From: Aquincola tertiaricarbonis
Lineage (GTDB): Bacteria; Pseudomonadota; Gammaproteobacteria; Burkholderiales; Burkholderiaceae_C
Length of the DNA: 64,000 nucleotides
Reading direction: 5' to 3'
NCBI RefSeq assembly: GCF_023573145.1
Contig: NZ_CP097636.1
Span: 3,038,001-3,102,000 of the forward strand
The first letter of the stretch is position 1; every line of letters starts with the position of its first letter. Both the position numbers and the translations under genes were made by a program. A model generated the notes under the pieces. It had not been told where the DNA came from, searched no databases, and was given only the letters and a program-made list of their open reading frames with translations. Positions 38,171 to 48,269 of the stretch are shown here, one piece after another.

Positions 38171-39342
38171 AGTGCAGATCCGCTTGTCTCTGCAATCAGC
38201 GCAAGCATCTTATCAGTCCGAATCTCATAAGTTTGCTCTTTGGCTGCAGCAATCCGCCGCTCAATAGGCGGAACTTTCCCATCAACCGCATCCTCAACAC
38301 CGCGTAAAAATGCCTCGTGACTATCTGCAATAACAGCAATATCAGCGTAGGAGCGAAGAGCGTGAAGGTCGGTTGACACGACAGGTTTGCCGGCGGCGAG
38401 ATACTCGAAGAACTTCATCGGAAACATGCCACGCGTGTAGTCATTAATCAAACAAGGAAGAACCGCCACATCAAACGTCTTAAGATATGCCGGCAGATCC
38501 TTGTAATCCCTGGGCCCGATTAGGAGGATATTCTCGTACTCACTAAGCATCGAAACATTTGTTGAAGGATCGCCCTCACCGACCTGCCCGATTAATATTA
38601 TCTCCCAGTCTTTGTGCATCGAAGCCATTTTGCACAGCAACTGAAAATCAACCTTGTAGCTGCTTATAGCGCCGATGAAGCCGATTCTAGGCTTGGTGCG
38701 AGGACCAATATCCAAAGGCGGAGGCAGTAAATCCGATCGGGCTTTAGCGAAATGCTCGAATTCCGCCACATTTGGAAAGTAGTAAGTATTGGGATTCTCT
38801 TGCCGTCTTGCATCAAGAAGCGACTGCGCAGTAACAAAACAGAACTCAACATCCTTCATCAGCCTGCGCTCGGCCTGTTCAATCTCCGCCACCGGCATTC
38901 CCGGCTGTGCCCGAACTTCGTCAACACAATGGTATACGGAGTGCCTATAACCACGCACATCCATAAATTGAGTCGTCATGGGATTGTATGTCCAAATCAC
39001 GTCGGGCCTTAGGCAGAGAATCCTTGACCAGATTCCAATTCCAATACTTATCAATATCCGGTTTAAAGCCCTGATGATGGAATACTTTTGGAACGGAAGT
39101 ACTAGCGGAGACCATACCCACAAGTTCTCCCTCACTAGTCGCGGAGCCTTTAGACCTCGCTTCAACCTTCGACCGATACGTGAAATATCGCGATTCGACA
39201 AAGTCGGCCGCCGCAACCCAAGCGACTCAATATATATAACGCGATGTCCCCGCTTGGCGAGTTCAATGGCCACATACTGCTTATTTGTCCAGAACGGGTT
39301 ATCCCAGTCAGCCGTCGACAAAAAAACGATATCAGACATCAA
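38167..39342 (-). CDS. Glycosyltransferase, GT-B fold (TuaH-like)
   Basis: The 391-aa protein begins IVFLSTADWDNPFWTNKQYV followed by VAIELAKRGHRVIYIES, as in TuaH-like glycosyltransferases. It continues with CVDEVRAQPGM, FVTAQSLLDARR and NTYYFPNVAEFEHF. The acceptor/donor lobe has IGFIGAISSYKVDFQLL, LIGPRDYKDLPAYLKTFDVA and PMKFFEYLAAGKPVVSTDL. The sugar donor is unknown. It lies 6 bp after the flippase gene and overlaps the following glycosyltransferase by 4 bp. Confidence 0.85.
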   Translation of the reverse strand: MMSDIVFLSTADWDNPFWTNKQYVAIELAKRGHRVIYIESLGLRRPTLSNRDISRIGRRLKRGLKAPRLVRENLWVWSPLVLPFQKYSIIRALNRILISIGIGIWSRILCLRPDVIWTYNPMTTQFMDVRGYRHSVYHCVDEVRAQPGMPVAEIEQAERRLMKDVEFCFVTAQSLLDARRQENPNTYYFPNVAEFEHFAKARSDLLPPPLDIGPRTKPRIGFIGAISSYKVDFQLLCKMASMHKDWEIILIGQVGEGDPSTNVSMLSEYENILLIGPRDYKDLPAYLKTFDVAVLPCLINDYTRGMFPMKFFEYLAAGKPVVSTDLHALRSYADIAVIADSHEAFLRGVEDAVDGKVPPIERRIAAAKEQTYEIRTDKMLALIAETSGSAL

Positions 39343-39348
39343 AATTCC

Positions 39349-40833
39349 TTAGTGAGCGACTTTTCTGCCGACGATTAAATAGATGTCGAGCAAGCTCTTT
39401 CGTGCTGCCGGGGAAAAAACAAAGAGGCTGGCCCAAACAGACGCTCCAGCAGCGACCTCAGCAAATATCGGTAAATCAAAGTAGCGCCGAGCAACTAGAA
39501 GTAAAGCGCAATGCGAAGCTGCAGTTATTAACCACACCTTGAGTCCAGACCCCAACGGCCCACCAATCCCCAGACAGTAAACTGCCCCAGCGCACATGAC
39601 GCCGGCAGTTACTGCAGTCGCATACCCGATCACACTTGGACCGAGCAATTTCGCACAAGTCAAGTTCAACGCGATCCCCGCCGCAGCACCAAGCAATGTG
39701 GTAAGCACTACCGCTTTATTTAGCCCTCGGGCGTTTAGAAACTTCTGCGCCGCGTAAGCTACGAGTGCAAAAGGCAAGCCCGTTGACAGAGCAGAGAGCA
39801 TCCCAGAAGTGATAGCGGTTGAGACCTCATCGAACGCGCCTCTCTGAAACAGCACTGAGACAATCCATTGCGAGTGAACAAAGATGAACGAGGCGCAGAG
39901 AAGTCCAAGCTGAGCGAGGGCTAGGAGGGAACGCTTGGCTTGTTCCTCGAACTCTGACTGCGACATAGTCGGCATGGCAGCTTGGCCCGCCACCGCGAAA
40001 GGAACTGCCAATAACAACAACAATGTCTCTGAAATAAAGCGTGCATAGTCGATACCAGCAATCGCCTGCGGATTTATATTCGAAGCCACCCGGCGCTCAA
40101 CGACTTGGGCAACCTGTATCACGATCGGCGCCCATACGAGAATCTTCATTACCCGGACAACCGGTACTAGCAGTGGAATTGCCGCTAAGGCGCGCCGCGG
40201 GTCAAGCCACAAGTCAAGGCCAAGAGACCGACAAGATAGCGCTCCAAAAAAGGCCAAACCAACATATGCAGTAACGAAACCAAGCGCAATGAGCGCCGGT
40301 TTCCCGACCGCCCAAGCGAGCAACGTACCAAGCAAAAGCCCGATACTTTGCCAAGACGCACGCATTGAGGTAAGGGAACCCTTCCCGTGCACAAGCTCGA
40401 CAGCACAGTACAGCGAAACTAGCACATACGCGGGTAGTGCCGCGCACATAATGCGGACAAACACCACCGACTGTTCCAGAGTTGCTTGGTCAATTCCCGG
40501 GGCAAGTAGGCGAACGTATGGAGGAGTGGCAATCAGCAGCACGATGGCAACGGCTGCGGAAACGCTGAGAAAAATACTGTGCAGGGCACCGAAGAGTTGC
40601 TGGGCAGATTTAGGATCCTCTAAACGTAACCGCGCATAACGGGGCGTAAACCCGCCGCTAGTTACGTCAGAAACGATCCCATGGAGCGGCAACAGAAATG
40701 CTGAAAGCGATAGCCGAAACGCTGTCGCTACTAATCCCGTGCCGAAGCACCAAGCCGCCACGACCTCCCGGCAAGCCCCTAGCGCTTTCCCTGCTAACCC
40801 ACCGAGCAACAACTTTCTAACGAGCGACTGCAA
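39349..40833 (-). CDS. MurJ/MviN-like polysaccharide flippase
   Basis: This 494-aa protein has about 14 hydrophobic segments. Its pattern is that of MurJ: an early Thr/Gly-rich loop (GIVSDVTSGGFTPRYARLR), IMCAALPAYVLVSLY, and the family segment SVLFQRGAFDEVSTAITSGM followed by LVAYAAQKFLNARG. In an EPS locus with a lipid-linked repeat unit it most likely flips that unit across the inner membrane, the job usually done by Wzx. I do not name it murJ because a housekeeping copy is expected elsewhere. Confidence 0.83.
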   Translation of the reverse strand: MQSLVRKLLLGGLAGKALGACREVVAAWCFGTGLVATAFRLSLSAFLLPLHGIVSDVTSGGFTPRYARLRLEDPKSAQQLFGALHSIFLSVSAAVAIVLLIATPPYVRLLAPGIDQATLEQSVVFVRIMCAALPAYVLVSLYCAVELVHGKGSLTSMRASWQSIGLLLGTLLAWAVGKPALIALGFVTAYVGLAFFGALSCRSLGLDLWLDPRRALAAIPLLVPVVRVMKILVWAPIVIQVAQVVERRVASNINPQAIAGIDYARFISETLLLLLAVPFAVAGQAAMPTMSQSEFEEQAKRSLLALAQLGLLCASFIFVHSQWIVSVLFQRGAFDEVSTAITSGMLSALSTGLPFALVAYAAQKFLNARGLNKAVVLTTLLGAAAGIALNLTCAKLLGPSVIGYATAVTAGVMCAGAVYCLGIGGPLGSGLKVWLITAASHCALLLVARRYFDLPIFAEVAAGASVWASLFVFSPAARKSLLDIYLIVGRKVAH

Positions 40834-40834
40834 A

Positions 40835-42010
40835 TCAGCCCCTAGCCGGCTTCAGAGCAGCCTCATACGACAGAACACAGGATTCCAAGTCGTACTCTGG
40901 AGGCAAAAGCGAAGAACGAACTGCCTGCGGCGCCACTGCCGCCAAGCCTAGACAGATTTTAGCGGCTGACTCAGTATCGGCGGGATCGATAAAATGTATG
41001 TCTGGGTGATGTAAAAATAGTCCACGCATGGACTCGGATGTGACGACTGGCAGGCCACTGGCGAGGGCCTCAAGAACATTCATTGGCAAGCCCTCTCTTC
41101 TCAGTGTCGGGAATATGAAGATGTCTGCACAAGCTAGCAGACCTGGGATCTCCGAACGTTCTACCGCCCCGCAAAACCGAATTCGAGCCACGTGTCTGGA
41201 GCGAGACGCTTGATTCTTTAATGCGCCCTCCGATTCTCCACCGCCCACAATCAGAAGAAAAGTTTCCGAGTCACTGTCGGCTAGTAGCTCAAAAATATTC
41301 AAAGCTTCGTGAGCACCCTTCTGTGGGTGCAGCCGCGCTGCGAAAACAAACGTTTTTGCTGAAAGAGGGATCTCAAGCTTCAGCCGATTGCATTCGCGCA
41401 TCTCCCGAGACCCCGCAAACGAGGATCTGTCAACGCCATTTCTGATAGTTCGAGTCCGCACGCCAGACGCAATCCACTTCATCGGCCACGCGTTGAACTG
41501 GACTTCAAGAACGTCCCCGATTAAAACTATCTCATCGAACATCCTGTAGATGAACGCGTCTTTAAAAATCCAATATAAATTCTTTACGGACTTTAGTATC
41601 TGTAGGGGCTTCCTCGAGGCCCATTTTGACTGAAACTCGCCCCAGGACGTGCCGTGGGCTTGAAATACAAACTTCACCGACTGATTGACTCGACGAAAGT
41701 TTTTTAAACCCGCCGCTGCGCTGCTCACGCTGAGCACAGCATCGATTGGAGTCTCTTGATGAAGGGAAGATGCAAGTTGTTCCGAACCTGTCCACCAAGA
41801 ATTGGTATATTTTTCAGGCAACGAATTCTCAACGCAGAGTACTGCAACTCCGTCAGCTACGAAGGTGTCAGGCCTACCCGGGATTCGAGTCGTGATCAGA
41901 GTGACCCTATGCCCTCGGGACGCTAGAGACTTAAAGACGTCCCACGCAATTGACTGCATCCCGCCAATACTGTGGAAAGGCGTTGTTCTAGCAAATCCAA
42001 GTATGTTCAC
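40835..42010 (-). CDS. Glycosyltransferase family 4
   Basis: The 391-aa protein starts MNILGFARTTPFHSIGGMQS, a GT4 N-lobe with a Gly-rich loop, and has the C-lobe segments KTFVFAARLHPQKGAHEALN, LIVGGGESEGAL, IPGLLACADIFIFPTLRREG and PMNVLEALASGLPVVTSES with the EX7E motif. Sugar specificity is unknown. It overlaps the upstream glycosyltransferase by 4 bp and the flippase follows 1 bp later, so all are one transcript. Confidence 0.88.
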   Translation of the reverse strand: MNILGFARTTPFHSIGGMQSIAWDVFKSLASRGHRVTLITTRIPGRPDTFVADGVAVLCVENSLPEKYTNSWWTGSEQLASSLHQETPIDAVLSVSSAAAGLKNFRRVNQSVKFVFQAHGTSWGEFQSKWASRKPLQILKSVKNLYWIFKDAFIYRMFDEIVLIGDVLEVQFNAWPMKWIASGVRTRTIRNGVDRSSFAGSREMRECNRLKLEIPLSAKTFVFAARLHPQKGAHEALNIFELLADSDSETFLLIVGGGESEGALKNQASRSRHVARIRFCGAVERSEIPGLLACADIFIFPTLRREGLPMNVLEALASGLPVVTSESMRGLFLHHPDIHFIDPADTESAAKICLGLAAVAPQAVRSSLLPPEYDLESCVLSYEAALKPARG

Positions 42011-43137
42011 AGGACGGATTGGTAGATTGCTTCAAGCTTTTCTGATTGCAAGTGAACGTTGAAACGTTCCTCCACAAGCCGACGACCCGCGGCACCCATA
42101 GCGTGTCTGCGCGACTCGCTCGAAAGAACTAGCTTGAGCGCTTCAGCAAGCGCAGAAGAATCTCTTTCTCCGACAAGATAGCCAGACTCTCCGTCAATGA
42201 CAGCCTCCGGTATGCCCCCGTGCTTAGTGGCAACGACGGGCACTCCACAAGCGGCGGCCTCAAGAAGAACCATACCGAGGCCCTCGGCATCGCCGTTGGT
42301 AGCGGTAACGGACGGAAGGGTAAACACGGTAGCTCGCGCCATCCATTGCCTGACTGCCGAATGTGGCTGCACACCCAAAAACTTGACACTTCCCAAAATA
42401 CCCGCAGCCTCCGCGATTTGCTCCAGCCGCTGCCGTAACGGGCCGTCGCCAATAATCACCAGCAGGGCGTCGTCAAATTTCTTCTTAACATCGGCAAAGG
42501 CCTCCAACAGGTACTGCGTGCCTTTTTTCTCGACGAGGCGCGCGACATGGAGCACTATGGGAGGACCGTCTACGGTCGATAGCTGAAACTTGGTCGGATC
42601 TATGCCAATATAATGTACTACCGATTTTGATTCCGGAAAGCCCGCCCGGAGGGCTGCTGTGCGCATGAACTCTGACACGCAGATAAATTTAGCACCTGAG
42701 CGATGAAGCCTTTGACCACTCAAGGCATATCGCATTAAGGCCGGACGCCCGGTCCTTAAGAAATCGCGCGGCCTTGTCGTCACGTCAAACCCATGAAGCG
42801 TAGTCACGAAAGGCATATCCGCGCGCTCCGCGGTTCTCATTGCAAACAGCGCATCCACAGCAAAATGGGCATGCAAAAGTCTAATCTCACTTTTGCGTAT
42901 TATCGTTTGAAAAAAGTCTGGCCGCGAACTTACGCTGTAAAGGGGATAAAGGTGCCGAGATATTCCGGATGGAGTCCAGAACTCCAAGCCGGATGGAGCA
43001 TCACCAAACTGACGCCCTCCTAGCATGATTGGCCGAAATTTTCTCAGTGCCTGAGCCTGGTCTGTAATGAACGGCTCGGATGCCTTAAAAAGCTGCAGCC
43101 TGAACACGCCAACCCGTGGCTGGTTAATCTCTATCAT
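42007..43137 (-). CDS. Glycosyltransferase family 4 (colanic-acid type)
   Basis: The protein of about 376 aa begins MIEINQPRVGVFRLQLF and continues with EPFITDQAQALRKFRP, LLHAHFAVDALFAMR, VTTLHGFDVTT. The C-lobe has VLHVARLVEKKGTQYLLEAF, IIGDGPLRQRLEQIAE and GLGMVLLEAAACGVPVVATK. These are GT4 features close to the colanic-acid WcaL-like group. I chose the ATG at 43137, which overlaps the Wzy-like gene by 14 bp; the open frame runs on to 43215 but those residues lie inside the upstream gene. Donor unknown. Confidence 0.87.
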   Translation of the reverse strand: MIEINQPRVGVFRLQLFKASEPFITDQAQALRKFRPIMLGGRQFGDAPSGLEFWTPSGISRHLYPLYSVSSRPDFFQTIIRKSEIRLLHAHFAVDALFAMRTAERADMPFVTTLHGFDVTTRPRDFLRTGRPALMRYALSGQRLHRSGAKFICVSEFMRTAALRAGFPESKSVVHYIGIDPTKFQLSTVDGPPIVLHVARLVEKKGTQYLLEAFADVKKKFDDALLVIIGDGPLRQRLEQIAEAAGILGSVKFLGVQPHSAVRQWMARATVFTLPSVTATNGDAEGLGMVLLEAAACGVPVVATKHGGIPEAVIDGESGYLVGERDSSALAEALKLVLSSESRRHAMGAAGRRLVEERFNVHLQSEKLEAIYQSVL

Positions 43138-44476
43138 TGTTGGTAGTGCTCTGAAGATGCTCGCCGATCGCAATCCCAGATGCAATTGCAAGCAAAGACG
43201 CAATGTGCGGCTCACCGATCAGCCCGAAATTTTCTCCAAGAGCTTGAATAAGTACCCATAGAAAACCCCAAGCCAAGCCGAGACAGAATGTTCTCGAGGC
43301 TTCCGAACTTAATCGAAAACTATTGGCGAATGCCCACTGCAGGAAGGACGCAGCGAAGCCGATCCCACAAATGCCGGCGAGGAGGCCGCCTTTACTCCAC
43401 AAAATAATAAAAGCATTATGGGCCGGATAATTCGGGTTAATTCCGAGCGCCAGGGCGTATAGGGGGAACCGTTCTTCCCAACCGCCATGACCTAGCCCCC
43501 CAAAAGGGTGTTGTTTAAACATAGACCAAGCGAAGGACCATATAACCTGGCGGACGCTAAGGGTCTCCGTAGAGGCCTGAGTAAAGCCGGTCTTGGTGTA
43601 CGCCAACCAGACGAACGGTGCAGCCAAAGCACCTGCTGCAACCAGAAAGCACACGAGTGCGGCTGTTGCAATGCCAACCCGCTTAGCTCGAAGAACGGTA
43701 AGCCCAACCTGAAAACTCGGGATAAACACAGCGCAAATGGTGCCAGCTTTTGATCCTGTAAAGAAAACAGCACACCAACTTAACGCAGCGCAGGCTGACA
43801 CAACCCACCAACGTTCAGCCCGCCCTAGATACCACCCCACCATGGCGATGCACCCCATGTAGGCAGCAGCAGCATTTGCGTTGACGAAAAGCCCACCAGC
43901 TTTACCCGGGTCGAATATGTTATTTGGCGATCCGCTGAAGAGGCCGGCAATAACATTCGGCGAGATAAAGAACTGCGCCAACCTCGACGTGATAAAGCGA
44001 GCTTCTATTGTTGGCGATAGGCGAAAAATTATCACCAGTATCGCTTGGATCGAAGCAAGCACTACTAAACCGCCAAGCACCCGCTTCGCGAAAGCTTTGT
44101 CTGAGAGAGAGCACTGCATTGCAGCAGCACAGATAAAAAAGAATGGCAGCGTGTAAACTAAATCTCTAAAACCTGAAATCGGAGAAGGCGACCATGCCAT
44201 AGAAACGACAAGACAGGCGGTCATTGCAGCCGCCAGCTTTACCCATAAAACGCGCCAAAGCCGGAGATCAAAAACGCTGCGGACTGCGGCCAATCCAGAG
44301 AGCAAGTTGACCGATAAATATACGCCCGCGATCGGAAGGGCATAAAACATGAAAGTGGTTGACAGCGCCGACAACCATAACCACCGCTTTATCTGAACAA
44401 ACCTAAGCGCTACCGCGATACCGAACGCGACTCCGATAACTATAAGTGACGCGATGACCCAAAAGACGACGCTCAA
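43124..44476 (-). CDS. O-antigen ligase / polysaccharide polymerase family membrane protein
   Basis: The 450-aa protein has about 12 hydrophobic segments and a large periplasmic loop typical of the Wzy_C (O-antigen ligase) superfamily. The loop contains GFTQASTETLSVRQVIWSFA, KQHPFGGLGHGGWEERFPLY and NPNYPAHNAFIILWSKGGLL, which hold the conserved Gly-x-Gly and His-Asn-type residues. In this locus it most likely polymerises EPS repeat units in the periplasm. It follows the glycoside hydrolase gene by 11 bp. Confidence 0.82.
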   Translation of the reverse strand: MSVVFWVIASLIVIGVAFGIAVALRFVQIKRWLWLSALSTTFMFYALPIAGVYLSVNLLSGLAAVRSVFDLRLWRVLWVKLAAAMTACLVVSMAWSPSPISGFRDLVYTLPFFFICAAAMQCSLSDKAFAKRVLGGLVVLASIQAILVIIFRLSPTIEARFITSRLAQFFISPNVIAGLFSGSPNNIFDPGKAGGLFVNANAAAAYMGCIAMVGWYLGRAERWWVVSACAALSWCAVFFTGSKAGTICAVFIPSFQVGLTVLRAKRVGIATAALVCFLVAAGALAAPFVWLAYTKTGFTQASTETLSVRQVIWSFAWSMFKQHPFGGLGHGGWEERFPLYALALGINPNYPAHNAFIILWSKGGLLAGICGIGFAASFLQWAFANSFRLSSEASRTFCLGLAWGFLWVLIQALGENFGLIGEPHIASLLAIASGIAIGEHLQSTTNNDRD

Positions 44477-44487
44477 TTGTGCTTTTC

Positions 44488-45645
44488 CTAACGCGTATGC
44501 GTAAGCATCGGAATTTCTCGCAGCCTGCCGCTCGGCCCTTCAGCAGACCCGCGCCAAGAAAATGCTTGCTTAGAGTTCGCCCAGCCGGCCTGAATGTCGT
44601 CACCCTGACGTATCACTTTAGGTCGACCTTGCTTTAGCAGCGCAGCCAAAGAGGCAAATTTCGAGGCGATAGGCTTTTGCTCATACGAACTGCTCAGTAG
44701 TCCGAATCTATGCTCTTTATTTGATGGATCATTGCCTTGGTCACGCAAGCAATACCACCAGCAACCCTTTATCTGCTCCCTCGATGCGGCCAAAAAAATA
44801 AAGCGCCACATGAACTCCGCCACTTCGTCTTCAGCGCGTCCAAACCGTCCTTCAAAAGCAGGCCAGCCAACCTCAGTAACAAAAATCGGAGTCGTGGAGC
44901 CGCGCTGCTTGTCGAGCTTCATTGTGGATGAAACCTCGTCAAGGATAGATTCTGCGCCTTCTGGAGTCCGATTTCCCTTGTAAAACCAGTTGTAGGGATG
45001 GATTGAGACCCCGTGAAAGTAGCGCAATCCACCACCACCTACGAACTCCTTCAGCCAGTCTCGTCCAATACCAAGATCGGAGATACCGCCCGACAGTAGT
45101 CGGATTGAAGGATCCACTGCAGCAGCAATCGGCGCAACTACGGACGCAAGCTGGATGTAATCAGCTGCGGACGCCCCTGGCGCACCGCCCGTATGTGTAT
45201 TCCACTCGTTCCAGAGGTCATAATATGCGACGCGTCCTTTCAGCTGCGTGAATACAAAGCGCGCATACTCGCCAAATGCCCTCCTGGATTCCGGAGTCAA
45301 GGGCTTACCAACCCCATACAATGGGTTTCCATAAGCCAATATGAGTAAGACCGAGGCGTTGCGCTCTGCGGCCTTACTCAAACAGTCTTTAAGCCAAGCA
45401 GGAATCTGGTACATTCCTCTTGATGTCTCGACTTGAGCCCACGGTACGTCGATCCGTAGTGATTTAGCGCCAAGCGCAGTAGCCAACTCAACAGCTCTAG
45501 GCAGTGGCCGGTCATTCACTGAGAGTCCAAGACCGAGAACGAAGTCGCTTGTGGCTGGCGCACTCAGCGCATTGGCTGCGATGGCCGCCAGTGGTGCAAT
45601 AGTAATCGCCCGACGAACACGATCAATATCTGCGCGGTCGCTCAT
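44488..45645 (-). CDS. Exported glycoside hydrolase (PslG/GH39-like or GH5-like)
   Basis: The protein of 385 aa has an N-terminal RVRRAITIAPLAAIAANALS, a signal-like stretch with an Arg-Arg pair that may be Tat or Sec. The catalytic TIM barrel starts near FVLGLGLSV. The likely acid/base Glu147 is in YYDLWNEWN and the nucleophile Glu258 is in IFVTEVGWP; HGVSIHPYNW lies between them. This arrangement fits clan A hydrolases such as PslG. It probably trims or releases the EPS in the periplasm. The open frame begins at 45732, overlapping epsI; I prefer the ATG at 45645. Confidence 0.83.
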   Translation of the reverse strand: MSDRADIDRVRRAITIAPLAAIAANALSAPATSDFVLGLGLSVNDRPLPRAVELATALGAKSLRIDVPWAQVETSRGMYQIPAWLKDCLSKAAERNASVLLILAYGNPLYGVGKPLTPESRRAFGEYARFVFTQLKGRVAYYDLWNEWNTHTGGAPGASAADYIQLASVVAPIAAAVDPSIRLLSGGISDLGIGRDWLKEFVGGGGLRYFHGVSIHPYNWFYKGNRTPEGAESILDEVSSTMKLDKQRGSTTPIFVTEVGWPAFEGRFGRAEDEVAEFMWRFIFLAASREQIKGCWWYCLRDQGNDPSNKEHRFGLLSSSYEQKPIASKFASLAALLKQGRPKVIRQGDDIQAGWANSKQAFSWRGSAEGPSGRLREIPMLTHTR

Positions 45646-45691
45646 ACCAATCCGGCCTTCATTGCGTACAGTTTCAGCATTCAGCGCGCGA

Positions 45692-46444
45692 TTAGCGACC
45701 CAACAGAAGTCGACTGCTGTTTTCGATGCCACTCATCGCCAGTTTTTTCATAAGGTCTTCCTGCAACTGAAATGCTTTTAGGGTCTCTTCTTCATTAAGG
45801 TCGCCAGGGATAATCTGGGAAACGCGCACTAGAATTCCGTCAGGGATTCGCCCCATGAGCCCTTCCTTCAAAATATATAGTCGCGTGAATACGGGATTGG
45901 TTGAAAAGCCATCGCCAATTCGAATCCAATAACTCACGATCTCTCTGCGCCCACGACTCGAGGTGATGAGCCGATTTACAGGTACTGCTTTATCAGATAC
46001 TGCTGGCAATGCCAGTGATACAGAACGTAGCCCTTCTACCGAAAAACCCTGCGATGAGTAACAAAGCTCAGGCCGGTGAATCTTTCCCTCTTGTCGCTGG
46101 CTTCGACCGTATGCAAGCGCGACCATCACTTGTCTGCCGCTAGGGTCGACAAATGTTGTCAATAAGGATTCATCATAGGTAGCAGCAACAGCCTCGGACC
46201 TGTCGCCCTGAGGGGTAAGAGGCATCTGTACCAAGGTGCTCTTCACCTCGCGCCAATCACCGACGGCACTGGGAATTGCATTTCTTACAGACATGAGCGG
46301 AACCGCTCCGGCCTCGTCGGGACGCAGCCAGTGCGCACCGACAATGGCAACGATGCACCCGAGCAGCAAGGCAAATACGTAGCGCCACTCCAGTTCAAGA
46401 AGCCGCAAAGGTGGCGAGTGCGGCTTGCTGAGCCCTTGAGTCAT
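45692..46444 (-). CDS. epsI: Exosortase-associated EpsI protein
   Basis: The 250-aa protein has one N-terminal membrane segment ([19 protein letters not shown]) and a periplasmic EpsI domain. Visible family features are [46 protein letters not shown] (conserved HxPExCY) and [15 protein letters not shown]. EpsI proteins are coded next to, or fused with, exosortases. The ATG overlaps the exosortase stop by 4 bp. Its biochemical role is not established. Confidence 0.9.
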   Translation of the reverse strand: MTQGLSKPHSPPLRLLELEWRYVFALLLGCIVAIVGAHWLRPDEAGAVPLMSVRNAIPSAVGDWREVKSTLVQMPLTPQGDRSEAVAATYDESLLTTFVDPSGRQVMVALAYGRSQRQEGKIHRPELCYSSQGFSVEGLRSVSLALPAVSDKAVPVNRLITSSRGRREIVSYWIRIGDGFSTNPVFTRLYILKEGLMGRIPDGILVRVSQIIPGDLNEEETLKAFQLQEDLMKKLAMSGIENSSRLLLGR

Positions 46445-47334
46445 CTCGCAGTCTCCGATGAGCTGGGGACGAGACGCCTGAGAATTCCGTCTGCCGTAAT
46501 GACGAGGAAGAGTGCGGACAGAAACAAAACCATTCCGGAGAACCCGTGGAGGAACCCTTGCCCTGCCTCATCTCCCAAGTGATAGGTAATCAAGCAGAGG
46601 ACGATCACGCGGATAAGGTTTGCGGTTAAGCTTATCGGCACAATGAGTAAAGCCAAAACGGTATTCCGCATTGCCGACTCGTGCCGCGTCACGTTCATGT
46701 ACAAAAGGCCTAGGGCCTCCAAGGTAAACAGTGAGTTGAGACCTGCACAAGCGTCTGCGACAAGCAATTGGTATGGCCCAATGTTGAGGACTACGCCGGC
46801 TCTAGCGATGGGGTAGCCCAACGCCCACAGGATATGTTCAGCCCCCCACGAAACCACTATCTTCATTGGGTGGGTGAGAACGTCTACCACTGCGCCAGGT
46901 AGAGGGACAGCAAAAAACAGAAAAAAGAAGGCGAACCAGGTTTTACGTAGGACTTGGGTGCCAAAAAATAGGCAAATCACCCCAGCCAGAAGCGGGATGA
47001 GCGATCCAACGGCAAAAAGATAGAACTCTTGCGACTGGCCAACGATGTAGAGCGCAAGGCCCACCGCGATCAGCAGTCCACCAACGAGTCGGCTCGGGCT
47101 AAATACGGTCAGCCCTTCTACACGAAGCTGTCTCGCCCTGAACCAAAAATACCATGCGGCCACCGCCAAAACTATTGGGCCGTGAGCATTTTGATCCGTA
47201 GTCCAGAGCCCTCGCGCTAATTCCAAGAAGGTGGGAGCGTAAAGCGCCACCAAAGCTAAGAGCAGCAATCCCCACTGCACGAGCGCCGCCCGCGTTGCTT
47301 CATGACGCGATGGAGGTACGGAGAGTACGATCAC
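46441..47334 (-). CDS. xrtB: Exosortase B
   Basis: The 297-aa protein has about eight membrane segments and the exosortase catalytic set: Cys196 in [14 protein letters not shown], Arg242 in [11 protein letters not shown] and His263 in [11 protein letters not shown]. Its sequence and its place next to epsI, epsG and epsF fit the XrtB (EpsH) type. Exosortases are thought to cleave PEP-CTERM tails and attach exported proteins to cell-surface material. No PEP-CTERM protein is visible in the window. Confidence 0.93.
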   Translation of the reverse strand: MIVLSVPPSRHEATRAALVQWGLLLLALVALYAPTFLELARGLWTTDQNAHGPIVLAVAAWYFWFRARQLRVEGLTVFSPSRLVGGLLIAVGLALYIVGQSQEFYLFAVGSLIPLLAGVICLFFGTQVLRKTWFAFFFLFFAVPLPGAVVDVLTHPMKIVVSWGAEHILWALGYPIARAGVVLNIGPYQLLVADACAGLNSLFTLEALGLLYMNVTRHESAMRNTVLALLIVPISLTANLIRVIVLCLITYHLGDEAGQGFLHGFSGMVLFLSALFLVITADGILRRLVPSSSETAR

Positions 47335-47353
47335 AATGAGGCTCCGATGCAGC

Positions 47354-48268
47354 TTAGTATTCGTTTAGCATGACGCCTGCTAGATCCCCACAAGCTACTT
47401 GAAGGTTCTTGGTCATCTGCTCGAGCGTTGGAAGCCTTGCCCTGTGCTTGCGTGCGACGACCATCGCAGCCCCACACCTGGCGGCGATGACCATTGCGTC
47501 GGAACCGCGTTCGTCTGCTGGGGTATCCACGACAACATGATCAAACTTTCCGACGAGCTCTTTGATAAGCAACCCGAATGCAGGCCTCTCCACCAACTCA
47601 AGCGGGTTCGGAGGGGTGATTCCAACGGGTAGTACAAATAGGCTGGGCACCCCTTGCACCTGCTGTACAACCTGATTTTCGGCCCGGCCCGACAAAATAC
47701 CTGACAGCCCGCCGTTGTTTGAAAGCTTGAAGACCTCGTGCTGACGCGGCGACCGCATGTCTGCATCGACCAAGAGAGTGCGCCCACCCAGCTGAGCCAA
47801 CGCCACGGCGAGGTTGGCGGCCACGAAGGTTTTGCCGTCTCCAGAATTTGGACTTACCACAGCCAGTGCCTTTCGGATCGCTGAGGCGTCGTTAAAGACC
47901 CGCATGATCAACTGACTTCTGATTGCTCGGAATGACTCAGCCTGCCGAGAAAACGGGTCGTTGAAGGCTACGAGTTCTGGGCTAACTTGACGTCGCTCTT
48001 GCGGAGCGTATGGATAATGGAACTGCTGGGCCAGCGCAAATAAGACGTCATCGACGCTTACATACCCAAGCTCGACTGCTGCCTCACCAAACCGTATTCC
48101 CTTTTCCTTTTGCTTGGCAAGAATATTCTCGACTTGCTCGGCTGACAAGTTTCGAGTTTCCCCGATGATGTCACCGATCGAGCGGTCAAGTACCGCTTGG
48201 CCATCATTGGGTCCGGGAGCCGAGTTTGATGAGCTGTAGTCGGTCATATTTTTGTTGCCGGTGTGCAT
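47354..48268 (-). CDS. epsG: EPS chain-length tyrosine-kinase-like ATPase EpsG
   Basis: The protein of about 304 aa has an N-terminal MshEN-like domain ([20 protein letters not shown], then [16 protein letters not shown]) followed by a CpsD/CapB-type P-loop domain: Walker [11 protein letters not shown] (Lys146), Walker A' [12 protein letters not shown], and VVDTPA. The C-terminus ends in a single Tyr rather than a Tyr cluster. It works with EpsF to control EPS polymer length. ATG at 48268 begins 1 bp after the epsF stop; ATG at 48247 is another option. Confidence 0.91.
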   Translation of the reverse strand: MHTGNKNMTDYSSSNSAPGPNDGQAVLDRSIGDIIGETRNLSAEQVENILAKQKEKGIRFGEAAVELGYVSVDDVLFALAQQFHYPYAPQERRQVSPELVAFNDPFSRQAESFRAIRSQLIMRVFNDASAIRKALAVVSPNSGDGKTFVAANLAVALAQLGGRTLLVDADMRSPRQHEVFKLSNNGGLSGILSGRAENQVVQQVQGVPSLFVLPVGITPPNPLELVERPAFGLLIKELVGKFDHVVVDTPADERGSDAMVIAARCGAAMVVARKHRARLPTLEQMTKNLQVACGDLAGVMLNEY

Positions 48269-48269
48269 A

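Noticed and set aside
40000..40833. Naming the flippase murJ
   Set aside because: Similarity is to the MurJ family, but EPS context makes peptidoglycan function unlikely; a symbol would mislead.
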